Below are positions 1 through 7,871 of a stretch of 64,000 nt of DNA, piece by piece. The notes below the pieces were generated by a model. That model saw only the letters and a program-made list of their open reading frames with translations, searched no databases and was not told the origin of the DNA. Both the position numbers and the translations under genes were made by a program. Position 1 is the first letter of the stretch. Each line of letters starts with the position of its first letter. Origin of the DNA: Brevibacillus formosus. Lineage in GTDB: Bacteria > Bacillota > Bacilli > Brevibacillales > Brevibacillaceae. The DNA is taken from the NCBI RefSeq assembly GCF_003013405.1, contig NZ_PXZL01000013.1, forward strand, positions 411,343 to 475,342. The letters run 5' to 3'.

Positions 1-1
1 T

Positions 2-2701
2 TCCTTGGAAGAAGTGTTTCCAGATTTCTTGCGTTTATTGGACGGACGAGCTTTTGTTGCACATAATGCGAGCTTTGATCTCCAATTTTTACAAGAAGCC
101 CTGCTGAGCCAGGGCTATTATGCGTTTGACGGCTACGTGCTTGATACCGTGGAGCTATCTCGCGTTCTTTTGCCGATGCAAAATAGCTATAGACTCGGAG
201 AACTGGCATCTGAGCTGGAAATCGAGCACGATAATCCCCATCAAGCAGACAGCGATGCACTTGCCACGGCGCAGCTGTTTCTTCACTTGCTGGATATTTT
301 AAAGAAACTGCCGCTCGTGACGATCCAGCGCCTGCAGATGCTCGTTTCTTCGTTTCGCTCTGATATCGAGGTTCTTCTACGCACGATCGAGATGGAAAAG
401 CTCATAGAGCTGCCAGAGTTGGATGGAACGCCAACCGAAACGGATTCCTCAGACATGTGGGATGTTTATCGCCAGCTGGCCCTTCGGAAGCGAGAAGAAA
501 AAGCAACAGCGTCTCTGAAGCGTCCTCATTTCGATGCGACAATGACCAAAGCGTTTGCCGACCAGCTTGAGGATGTTTTGGGCGAAAATGGGCATATGCA
601 GGCGAAAATGTCGGGGTATCAACGTCGGGATGCTCAGGAAGCGATGATGCATGCCGTCTATGAGGCAATGGAGGATGGCGCCCATTTATTGGTAGAGGCA
701 GGGACAGGTACGGGAAAATCATTAGCCTATCTATTGCCGGGGATCATTTGGGCTCATCACAATCAGCAGCAGCTGGTGGTCAGTACGAATACCATTCAAT
801 TGCAGGAGCAGTTATTCCATAAGGAAATCGCTACCTTGCAGGAGTCGTTGCCATTTTCCTTTACAGCTTCGACGCTAAAAGGCAGAGGAAACTACTTATG
901 CTTGCGTAAATTTGAACAAGCCGTGGACGAGCCTGTGGAAGGAAGCAGCCAAGAAATGCGCTTGGTCAAAGGCCAGATGCTGACCTGGCTTACGCAAACC
1001 GTTACCGGGGACGTGGAAGAGCTGAGCATGCCTCCAAGTGGCCAGTTGCTATGGCAACAGGTAAAAAGTGATACGAGCTCTTGTTTGAATCGGGCTTGTC
1101 CGTGGTTTAGTCGTTGCTACTATTTTCAGGCGAAGGAACGGGCTCGCGATGTCGATGTGCTCATCGTCAATCACGCCCTTTTCATCAGCGACTTGCAAGC
1201 GGAAAACAGAATCCTCCCTCCGTATGAAGTTGCCATCGTCGATGAGGCCCATCATTTGGAGGATGCAGCGACACAACATTTAGGCAAGCAGTTTTCAACC
1301 ACGCAGCTTCTTTTCTTGCTAGATCGTGCATCGGTTGAAGAGAGTGGGGCAATTGCCCGCTTCGCAGAAGAGCTGCAAAGCTGGATGCCTGCGGTAAAAG
1401 AAGATGTCGCCGCAAAGCTTTTGGAGCTAAGAAAACAGTCCGCTGCCTTGCGAGAGAAAGCGCAGCAATGGACACAGCTCTTGTATGCATGGGCATCAGA
1501 TCGTGCGGAGGAGACGACGGACGCCGGACGTGAAACGGTACGTTATCGGATTGAATCGTTTGTAGGCAAGCACGAGAAAATACGCAAAGTAACCAAAAAG
1601 CTGATTGAAGGGATGACCGCATACGCATCGAGCATCGAGCAGCTTTTGCGAACGACTCCGCAAGAGGAAAAGCCTCCTTTTGCCGTACGCAGTCTACTGA
1701 CAGATTTATTTGGTCTCATCAAAGACTGGCAGACCGCCGTGGAGCTGCTTCACTTCTTTTTACTTGAGCAGGATGCCGAGTATGTGTATTGGATGGAGGT
1801 AGAGTCCCGTACAGCTCGCAAGCAGGTTCATTTGTCAGCAGCACTCTTGAAGGTTGCCGAATCACTGGCAGAACCGCTTTTCGCGCAAAAGCGGAGTCTG
1901 ATCTTGACATCAGCTACTCTGACGGTCAAAAACAGCTTCTCCTACATCAAAAGCCAGTTTGGTCTCGACCAACTGCCCGAAGAACGAGTGCGTACCTTGT
2001 CACTGCCATCGCCGTTTCATTATGAGGAGCAGGGGCTGCTGTTGATTCCATCTGACTTCCCCGCCCCAGGCAAAGAGAGTGACCACACGTATTTGGAAGC
2101 GGTCATTCAAGGGTGCGTGGATGTCGTACTGGCTTCGAAAGGAAGGACGCTGATCCTGTTTACCTCCCACTCGATGCTCCGACTTGTTTACCAGGCGATG
2201 AAGGAACGACTGGCGGAGGCTCCAGAACCGTATACGTTATTCGGTCATGGGATTGATAGCAACAATCGGAGCAAGCTGGTGCGACTGTTCCGAAGTATGG
2301 AGAGAAGTGTTCTGCTTGGAACGAGCAGCTTCTGGGAAGGTGTCGATATCCAGGGGGAATGGCTGAGCAGTTTGGTCATTGTTCGCCTTCCGTTTGCTCC
2401 ACCGAACCATCCTGTCTATCAAGGACGGGCAGAGCTTTTGAAGGCAGAAGGAAAAAATGCTTTTATGTCGTTGTCTCTTCCGCAAGCCGTTCTGCAATTT
2501 AAGCAAGGGGTGGGACGATTAATTCGCCATCATTTGGATCGAGGGGTCGTGATCGTTCTTGACACGCGTGTGGTTGAGTCGAGATATGGACGCTCATTCC
2601 TTCAATCTTTGCCGCCATTTCAAATCGAAAGCGGTCCATGGCCAACACTGCGAGAGCGCATAGAGCCATTCCTTAGTATGCAATCCCTGTCAGATTCATA
2701 A
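2..2701 (+). CDS. dinG: ATP-dependent helicase DinG with N-terminal exonuclease domain (5' partial)
   Basis: Superfamily 2 XPD-type helicase fused to a DnaQ-like 3'-5' exonuclease, the usual Bacillales DinG architecture, acting on damaged or branched DNA. The reading frame is open to the left edge, so the true start lies upstream and the first exonuclease motif (DxE) is missing. Exo II (AHNASFD) and Exo III (HQADSDA) are visible in the first 90 residues. The helicase part has Walker A (EAGTGTGKS), a DEAH box (VDEAHH) and a C-terminal QxxGRxxR-like motif (QGVGRLIR). Four cysteines lie between Walker A and the DEAH box (one in NYLC, three in the CLNRACPWFSRC stretch), as expected for an XPD-like Fe-S cluster. 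In B. subtilis dinG also stands just ahead of ypmB, asnS and dnaD. Confidence 0.93.
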   Translation, partial: SLEEVFPDFLRLLDGRAFVAHNASFDLQFLQEALLSQGYYAFDGYVLDTVELSRVLLPMQNSYRLGELASELEIEHDNPHQADSDALATAQLFLHLLDILKKLPLVTIQRLQMLVSSFRSDIEVLLRTIEMEKLIELPELDGTPTETDSSDMWDVYRQLALRKREEKATASLKRPHFDATMTKAFADQLEDVLGENGHMQAKMSGYQRRDAQEAMMHAVYEAMEDGAHLLVEAGTGTGKSLAYLLPGIIWAHHNQQQLVVSTNTIQLQEQLFHKEIATLQESLPFSFTASTLKGRGNYLCLRKFEQAVDEPVEGSSQEMRLVKGQMLTWLTQTVTGDVEELSMPPSGQLLWQQVKSDTSSCLNRACPWFSRCYYFQAKERARDVDVLIVNHALFISDLQAENRILPPYEVAIVDEAHHLEDAATQHLGKQFSTTQLLFLLDRASVEESGAIARFAEELQSWMPAVKEDVAAKLLELRKQSAALREKAQQWTQLLYAWASDRAEETTDAGRETVRYRIESFVGKHEKIRKVTKKLIEGMTAYASSIEQLLRTTPQEEKPPFAVRSLLTDLFGLIKDWQTAVELLHFFLLEQDAEYVYWMEVESRTARKQVHLSAALLKVAESLAEPLFAQKRSLILTSATLTVKNSFSYIKSQFGLDQLPEERVRTLSLPSPFHYEEQGLLLIPSDFPAPGKESDHTYLEAVIQGCVDVVLASKGRTLILFTSHSMLRLVYQAMKERLAEAPEPYTLFGHGIDSNNRSKLVRLFRSMERSVLLGTSSFWEGVDIQGEWLSSLVIVRLPFAPPNHPVYQGRAELLKAEGKNAFMSLSLPQAVLQFKQGVGRLIRHHLDRGVVIVLDTRVVESRYGRSFLQSLPPFQIESGPWPTLRERIEPFLSMQSLSDS

Positions 2702-2742
2702 AATGAAGCAATAGTCTCATAGGGATTAAGGTGATAAAATAA

Positions 2743-3648
2743 ATGTTATGGAAAAAAGCGTGGCGTTGGTGGATTGTAGTTCTTAGTGCGATTTTCCTTT
2801 GCGCATGCTCGATTGATAGCCATTTGTATTTGCAAGAAGCAGCAGTGAAGATAGATGACCCGTTTGAAACAGAGACAGAACAGGAATTTTCGGGTCTCAT
2901 TATCACCTACTTGGCACTTCCACAAGGTGAAAGTACGCTTCTGAGAATGCCAGGTGGCAAAACGATGCTGATTGATACGGGTACGGCAGAAGATTGGCCC
3001 GTTCTTTCAGCGCGCTTGGCAGAGCTAAAGATTACAAGGCTCGATTATGTGGTGTTGACGAACGACCAGCCGGAACATATGGGAGGCTACGCTTCATTGA
3101 GCCAGCAAGTGCTCGTAGATGCCGTCATTTTGCCTAAGCTGATCGCACCATCCATTCGCCATGTCGTGCTGCTTCGCTCCAATCAAAAGCAGATGGAAGC
3201 AGAGCAAGGACAAGTTCTCACTCTTGACCAAGAAATCTCCATGGAAGTTTTGCTCCCGGATGAACCGTTGTTTTTATCGCCCCAGAATAATTCTCTCGTT
3301 TTTCGATTGACGCACGGCCAACTGCGCTTTTTATTTATGAGTGCCGTGAATGAGAAAGCAGAAGAACGACTGTTGGAAAGGCAAAATGACAAACTGAAGG
3401 CGGAAGTGCTAAAGGTAGCCGGTCAGGGGAGCAATCAAGGCTCTTCGCAGCCATTTCTGACGCAAGTCGATCCCCAAGTCGCCATTATTCAGACAGGCCG
3501 ATCGCGGGATCAAATGAAAGACGGTCAGACGGAAGTCATGGAGCGCCTGGGTGAGTCATGGGCCGAGACATACGTTACCAGCCACGACGGTTCCATTACC
3601 ATTTTATCGAATGGAAAAGAATATCGGATTTTGAAGCAAAAGAATTAG
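2743..3648 (+). CDS. Lipoprotein with a degenerate ComEC-type metallo-beta-lactamase fold
   Basis: A 301-residue exported lipoprotein: the signal segment ends in a lipobox (LCAC, Cys about residue 22). The rest resembles the MBL-fold domain found at the C terminus of ComEC proteins and in free-standing hydrolases; landmarks are MLIDTG near residue 77 and a C-terminal HDGSI. The metal-binding motif that should read HxHxDH is here NDQPEH, so only the last histidine survives and ordinary metal-dependent hydrolysis is unlikely. The start ATG follows AAGGTGAT at good spacing. The gene ends 15 bp before rex and is probably co-transcribed with it. Function unknown; a binding or structural role is an inference. 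Confidence 0.75.
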   Translation: MLWKKAWRWWIVVLSAIFLCACSIDSHLYLQEAAVKIDDPFETETEQEFSGLIITYLALPQGESTLLRMPGGKTMLIDTGTAEDWPVLSARLAELKITRLDYVVLTNDQPEHMGGYASLSQQVLVDAVILPKLIAPSIRHVVLLRSNQKQMEAEQGQVLTLDQEISMEVLLPDEPLFLSPQNNSLVFRLTHGQLRFLFMSAVNEKAEERLLERQNDKLKAEVLKVAGQGSNQGSSQPFLTQVDPQVAIIQTGRSRDQMKDGQTEVMERLGESWAETYVTSHDGSITILSNGKEYRILKQKN

Positions 3649-3663
3649 GGGGGAAGACCGAAC

Positions 3664-4287
3664 GTGGCAAAACACGAAAAGATTTCGGAAGCGGTCGTCC
3701 GCCGTTTGCCGATTTATCTGCGTTACCTCAGTTATTTGCAGCAAGTTGAGGTGACCACCGTTTCCTCCCAACAGATGGGCAAGAATCTTGATGTGAATCC
3801 TGCCCAAATCAGAAAAGATCTTGCAGCTTTTGGTGACTTTGGAAAAAAGGGAATCGGCTATGATGTCGATTATCTGGTGGAAAAAATCCGTGAAATCCTG
3901 AAGCTAACGGATGAAATCCGTGTCGCTTTGGTCGGAGCGGGGCATTTGGGCCATGCCATTAGTAACTACAACGCTTATTTGAAAGATAACATGCGGATTG
4001 CGGCCATCTTTGACAATAATCCAGAGAAGCAGGGCAAAAAAGTCGCGGGTATACCGATCCAGCCTTTATCAGAGCTGGAGGAAACGATCGTAAACAAGCA
4101 AATCAAGCTAGCGATTATTACGGTACCGGCACCTGCAGCGCAATCCGTATGTGATCAGTTGACTCAAGCGGGTATCAGGGGGATCTTGAATTTTGCCCCT
4201 ACGACGATTCGCGCAGGAAAAGATGTTCGCATTCACTATGCGGATGTGACATCCAACCTGCAAAGCTTGGCCTACTACTTGACGTAA
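3664..4287 (+). CDS. rex: Redox-sensing transcriptional repressor Rex
   Basis: Rex senses the NADH/NAD+ ratio and represses fermentation and anaerobic respiration genes when NADH is low. The 207-residue protein has the family length, an N-terminal winged helix (residues about 1-80, including VSSQQMGKNLDVNPAQIRKD) and a Rossmann NADH-binding domain opening with VGAGHLGHA. It starts at GTG behind a GGGGGGAAG ribosome binding site, 15 bp after the MBL lipoprotein gene. Identification is firm. No complete Rex operator (TTGTGAN6TCACAA) was noticed anywhere in the window, so its targets probably lie elsewhere. Confidence 0.95.
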   Translation: MAKHEKISEAVVRRLPIYLRYLSYLQQVEVTTVSSQQMGKNLDVNPAQIRKDLAAFGDFGKKGIGYDVDYLVEKIREILKLTDEIRVALVGAGHLGHAISNYNAYLKDNMRIAAIFDNNPEKQGKKVAGIPIQPLSELEETIVNKQIKLAIITVPAPAAQSVCDQLTQAGIRGILNFAPTTIRAGKDVRIHYADVTSNLQSLAYYLT

Positions 4288-4303
4288 GAATGGAGTGTAT
4301 ACT

Positions 4304-5608
4304 ATGAAAAAGACGATCCTCATTCACGCAACAGTTATTACCGTTAACGATACGAATGAAGTCATTTACGATGGTGCCGTAGCATTCGAAGGCAACAAGA
4401 TTACGTATGTGGGCCCAACTCCTGAGGACCTGACGGAAGCGGGATATGATGAAGTTATCGATCAAAAAGGAGACTACATACTGCCTGGATTAATTAACAC
4501 GCATGGACATGCTGGTATGTCCCTCCTGCGCGGTTATGCAGATGATTTGCCGCTGCAACAATGGCTGGAAGACAAAATGTGGCCATTGGAGGCGCAATTC
4601 ACGGGTGACACAGTAAAATGGGGTACCCAACTGTCGCTTATTGAAATGATTCGTACCGGAACCACCACGTTTGTGGATATGTATGATCATATGGATGTTG
4701 TGGCGAAGGAAGTCGATGCAGCTGGAATGCGTGCCCGCCTTTGCCGAGGGATGATCGGTCTGTGCTCCGAAGAAGAACGTCAAACAAAGCTGAAAGACGC
4801 GACTCTTTTTGCAAAAGAATGGCATAATCAGGCAGATGGGCGTATTACCGTCATGATGGCACCGCACGCGCCGTACACCTGCTCGCCAGAATTTATTACC
4901 CAAATTATCGAAAAAGCCGATGAGCTGTCCTTGCCGCTTCATATCCATATGTCTGAAACCGCTTGGGAAGTCGGTCAAAACGAGAAAGACTACGGACTGC
5001 GTCCAGTTGCTCATTTGGAAAAGCTGGGAATGTTCAACCGTCCAACACTCGTCGCGCACGCTGTTCACCTAACGGATGAAGAAATCGACATTTTGGCAAA
5101 ATACAACGTGAGAGTTTCTCATAATGTAGTGAGCAACCTGAAGCTGGCAAGTGGTGTTGCACCTGTTCCGAAAATGTTGGCAAAAGGCGTAAGCGTTTCG
5201 CTGGGTACCGACAGCTCAGCAAGCAACAACAATTTGAATTTGTTTGAGGAATTGAAGCTCGCTGCGATTCTGCACAAAGGTGTGAACAACGATCCAGTAG
5301 CGGTTCCAGCAGAGGAAGCACTACGCATGGCTACTCGTTATGGTGCAGAAGGGGTGTTCCAAGAGGAAACGCTCGGAAGCATTGAAGTAGGCAAGCAAGC
5401 TGACTTGATCGTGCTGGATAGCCACCAAGCGCATTTCCACCCGGCACACCAACCGATTTCACACGTAGTGTACGCTGCAAATGGACGAGATGTGAAAGAT
5501 ACGATTGTAGCAGGTAAATTCTTAATGCGTAATCATAAGCTGTTGACCATCGATGAGGAGCGCGCGATTTACGAAGCGAATCGTGTATTCCAAACGTTAA
5601 AACGGTAA
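4304..5608 (+). CDS. mtaD: 5-methylthioadenosine/S-adenosylhomocysteine deaminase
   Basis: Cytosolic amidohydrolase that deaminates MTA or SAH to the inosyl derivatives during sulfur-metabolite salvage. The 434-residue protein shows the family metal sites: the HGHAG motif around residue 68, a HIHMSE segment and a GTDSSASNNN segment containing the catalytic Asp. I chose ATG at 4304 because the GGAG at 4292-4295 sits 8 bp upstream; a GTG at 4295 overlaps that site. It begins 16 bp after rex, so read-through from rex is likely. A CTCCTGTC/GACAGGAG hairpin follows the stop but has no T run. Related amidohydrolases (guanine or cytosine deaminases) are less likely. Confidence 0.9.
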   Translation: MKKTILIHATVITVNDTNEVIYDGAVAFEGNKITYVGPTPEDLTEAGYDEVIDQKGDYILPGLINTHGHAGMSLLRGYADDLPLQQWLEDKMWPLEAQFTGDTVKWGTQLSLIEMIRTGTTTFVDMYDHMDVVAKEVDAAGMRARLCRGMIGLCSEEERQTKLKDATLFAKEWHNQADGRITVMMAPHAPYTCSPEFITQIIEKADELSLPLHIHMSETAWEVGQNEKDYGLRPVAHLEKLGMFNRPTLVAHAVHLTDEEIDILAKYNVRVSHNVVSNLKLASGVAPVPKMLAKGVSVSLGTDSSASNNNLNLFEELKLAAILHKGVNNDPVAVPAEEALRMATRYGAEGVFQEETLGSIEVGKQADLIVLDSHQAHFHPAHQPISHVVYAANGRDVKDTIVAGKFLMRNHKLLTIDEERAIYEANRVFQTLKR

Positions 5609-5983
5609 AAGGCTCCTGTCAGGTGGGGACAGGAGTAAGGCAGTGCAGGTGTAGGTAGGGGAATTTGATACTACGACGTTCCGTTGTTCATTTTTGCCAC
5701 AGCTTTTGTCAGGAGATGATGGCGAAAATGAAGAGTGGGTGTGTGCGACCATTGACGCAAGGGAGACGACAATCCTGCCCAGGAGACGCGGTATTCCTGT
5801 AACAGAAACCCAAGTATGTCAGGAGATGTGGTTTGTTGCGAAGATGTCACGCGCTCACCTCCTCGGGGTGTATGTGTAGTATGACCGCCCGACCTTAAGC
5901 TATGATTAGCAACTTTTCCGTGTCGTTCTAAAACCTTCCCGTATAGCATAGGCTAAAGACAAAAATGGGACAGGGGGGACGAC
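5609..5983 (+). other. 375-bp intergenic stretch with hairpins, no convincing gene
   Basis: No ORF with protein-like composition and a ribosome binding site was found on either strand. Visible structure: a hairpin right after mtaD (CTCCTGTC/GACAGGAG, about 5612-5634), an imperfect inverted repeat 5687-5698 with 5721-5732 (TTCATTTTTGCC / GGCGAAAATGAA), an 11-bp direct repeat GTCAGGAGATG at 5708 and 5818, and a short CACC/GGTG hairpin around 5850-5865. It could hold a structured leader or small RNA, but I recognise no known family. Confidence 0.4.
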
Positions 5984-6682
5984 ATGTACATCCGGCCCAA
6001 AATGCTGTGGTGGCTCATTCCAATCCTACTCGGTCTATTTCTCCTCGGGGTTGTATTGGGGACAGTAAGTAGATCAGCCAATACAGGCAGCACAAATACT
6101 GCGTCTGCGGTCAGACAAACAACGGGGACGGAGCAGACGACGGTAGCGGAGCTTTTGAAGCAGATCACGAGGGACGAAGAACGCTCATTTCTGGTTTACA
6201 TGCAGGATCAGACCTTGCATGGGCGATATCAAAATGAACAATTTCAGCTCGCAGGAGAAATCGGTGGCCACCAGCTCGAAATAGCCAGAAGAGATGGGCA
6301 GGCAGTATCGGTGCGAATTGATGGCCAGATACAGGATCATGCTGCACTGCCGTATGCGATGTTCACCCCATATGAGCACGCAGTATTGCTCAAGGGAGTT
6401 TTGCAATCGGTCAGTCCTGAACGTCTTGAGGATACTGCGGGGCAAGGATGGAGTGGATATCGGATAGCGGTCCCATCTGAGAAAGTCTCTTCGCTATTAT
6501 CGATGTGGCTAGGCCCATCCTTCCCTATTCATGATTTGACTTCGAATGTCACGAACGGAATGAAAGTCAATTACCAACTATGGTACGAGTCAACTACGGG
6601 GCAGCTTCGTCAACTGGAGCTGGATTTGCAAATACAAACGGCAGTTGGAGTGAAGAGAGACCAGCTTCGATTCCGATTGTAA
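5984..6682 (+). CDS. Membrane-anchored protein of unknown function
   Basis: A 232-residue protein with one N-terminal hydrophobic segment (residues about 8-27, rich in Leu and Ile) followed by a Ser/Thr-rich linker and a soluble domain of about 170 residues, predicted to lie outside the membrane. The domain alternates short hydrophobic stretches with charged turns, as beta-rich proteins do, but I recognise no family. Translation starts at ATG behind GGGGGGAC. It lies 29 bp before the ypmB-like gene and is probably co-transcribed with it; both are single-pass anchored proteins. No cysteine pairs or catalytic motif are visible. Confidence 0.75.
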   Translation: MYIRPKMLWWLIPILLGLFLLGVVLGTVSRSANTGSTNTASAVRQTTGTEQTTVAELLKQITRDEERSFLVYMQDQTLHGRYQNEQFQLAGEIGGHQLEIARRDGQAVSVRIDGQIQDHAALPYAMFTPYEHAVLLKGVLQSVSPERLEDTAGQGWSGYRIAVPSEKVSSLLSMWLGPSFPIHDLTSNVTNGMKVNYQLWYESTTGQLRQLELDLQIQTAVGVKRDQLRFRL

Positions 6683-6711
6683 TGTCAGCCACGTAAAGGA
6701 GTTACTTTGCT

Positions 6712-7191
6712 GTGTTAGTACGAATTATCCTATCAATCGTAGCCGTCATTTTACTTACGGGAGCTGGGTTCGCCTATCACCTGACGGCTTCTGTAGCAGG
6801 AGCGCGCAATCAATTTGAGGAGACCGTTCGTCAGTGGGTCAGCGATCGCACGACGATCACGGAGATTGAATCCATTGATGAATACCGAGGCAAGGAGAGC
6901 TACGCTGTCGTCATTGGGAAAAATAAAGCGGGGACACAAGTAGTAGCTTGGATGACCGATCAGAAAGTTAGCTTTGATCGCATGGATCTTGCTGTTCCAA
7001 AAAAGAATGTAGAAGAGGCGGTTTACAAGTCCTTCCCGCAATCGGAGATCACTCATTTGGTTCCTGGTCTCGAAAACGATAAGAAATTTTGGGAAGTCAC
7101 TGTCAAAGACAAAGACGGTCGTTTTCACTACATTCACTATGATCTTTTCACTGGCGCTTTGTTAACCTCATACGTGCTCGCGCCAACCTAA
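6712..7191 (+). CDS. ypmB: YpmB-like membrane-anchored protein (DUF5590/PepSY-type)
   Basis: A 159-residue protein with one N-terminal transmembrane helix (residues about 4-22) and an extracytoplasmic region with two PepSY-like alpha/beta units; the C-terminal one carries WEVTVKDKDG followed by YIHYDLFTG, typical of YpmB. B. subtilis ypmB lies between dinG and asnS, as here, which supports the name. It starts at GTG behind AAGGAG and is followed by a strong hairpin terminator at 7207-7239. The biochemical role is not established; PepSY-type domains are thought to modulate proteases or bind peptides. Confidence 0.8.
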   Translation: MLVRIILSIVAVILLTGAGFAYHLTASVAGARNQFEETVRQWVSDRTTITEIESIDEYRGKESYAVVIGKNKAGTQVVAWMTDQKVSFDRMDLAVPKKNVEEAVYKSFPQSEITHLVPGLENDKKFWEVTVKDKDGRFHYIHYDLFTGALLTSYVLAPT

Positions 7192-7206
7192 GACGCTTGC
7201 AAAACG

Positions 7207-7239
7207 ACAGGCCTTTTCCTTATGGGAGAAGGCCTGTTT
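7207..7239 (+). terminator. Rho-independent terminator after the ypmB-like gene
   Basis: Hairpin with arms ACAGGCCTT and AAGGCCTGT followed by a short T run; ends the unit containing the anchored protein and the ypmB-like gene. Confidence 0.75.
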
Positions 7240-7343
7240 GGCATTCCATCCAACATATGTATAAGAAAATGATATACTCATATGATATACTGTGAATGTT
7301 GCATAGAGAGAAAACGAGAACGATAATTATGGGGGGAGTAGCC

Positions 7344-7871
7344 GTGCAGTTGAAAAAGAGCGCAATTGGATTATCTTTGGTGGCAACATTGGCACTCCTG
7401 TTCGGCGGATGGTTCTTGTATCAAAAGATGGAGATTGAGGAGCCAATCCGTGCAGAAATAGGACAGATGCAGTCCGCAACATTGGGCAATTTGGAGATCA
7501 GCAAAGATAAAATTCAAATAGATGTAACTGTTACAAAACCAGACGCTTTTCCAGCAGAATATCGTAATCTGCTAGCGGAAACACAAAAGATCGCAGGGGA
7601 AAAAGAAGTGGTCATTGACATCGACAACGAGTCGACAACGATGAACGATATCTGGCAAAGCGGTCAATTTGTGTTTACAGAAGCGGTGGAGTTGCATGAA
7701 TATAGCCGCATTCCAGCCCTCGTGGAACAATGGAAACAGGGGAATCAGCTCGACGAAGCATCTGCATTGATGGATGACGAGAATATTTATGTTTACTTGA
7801 AAAAAGGAACGGAGGATTTCTACACCATCATCCCCCGTTCGATTGAAAAAGAGGTGACGGCACGTGCGTAA
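7344..7871 (+). CDS. Single-pass membrane protein coupled to the FtsH-like protease
   Basis: A 175-residue protein with an N-terminal membrane helix (about residues 6-25) and an extracytoplasmic domain of about 145 residues. I recognise no family. I place the start at GTG 7344, because a GGGGGGAG site at 7331-7338 precedes it; an in-frame ATG at 7296 lacks such a site. The last eight bases overlap the start of the FtsH-like gene, so the two are translationally coupled and probably act together. Since the partner protease has almost no external domain of its own, this protein could supply an extracytoplasmic adaptor domain; that is inference. Confidence 0.75.
   Translation: MQLKKSAIGLSLVATLALLFGGWFLYQKMEIEEPIRAEIGQMQSATLGNLEISKDKIQIDVTVTKPDAFPAEYRNLLAETQKIAGEKEVVIDIDNESTTMNDIWQSGQFVFTEAVELHEYSRIPALVEQWKQGNQLDEASALMDDENIYVYLKKGTEDFYTIIPRSIEKEVTARA

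Noticed and set aside
402..722. Long open frames on the opposite strand of dinG
   Set aside because: They carry no ribosome binding site, use rare-residue compositions and lie fully inside dinG, whose motifs are intact.
3649..3663. Rex operator upstream of rex
   Set aside because: The 15-bp gap and the preceding coding end contain no TTGTGA-N6-TCACAA dyad.
5671..5949. 92-codon minus-strand ORF in the gene-free stretch
   Set aside because: Composition is His/Arg/Ser-rich without domain pattern, and no ribosome binding site precedes it.
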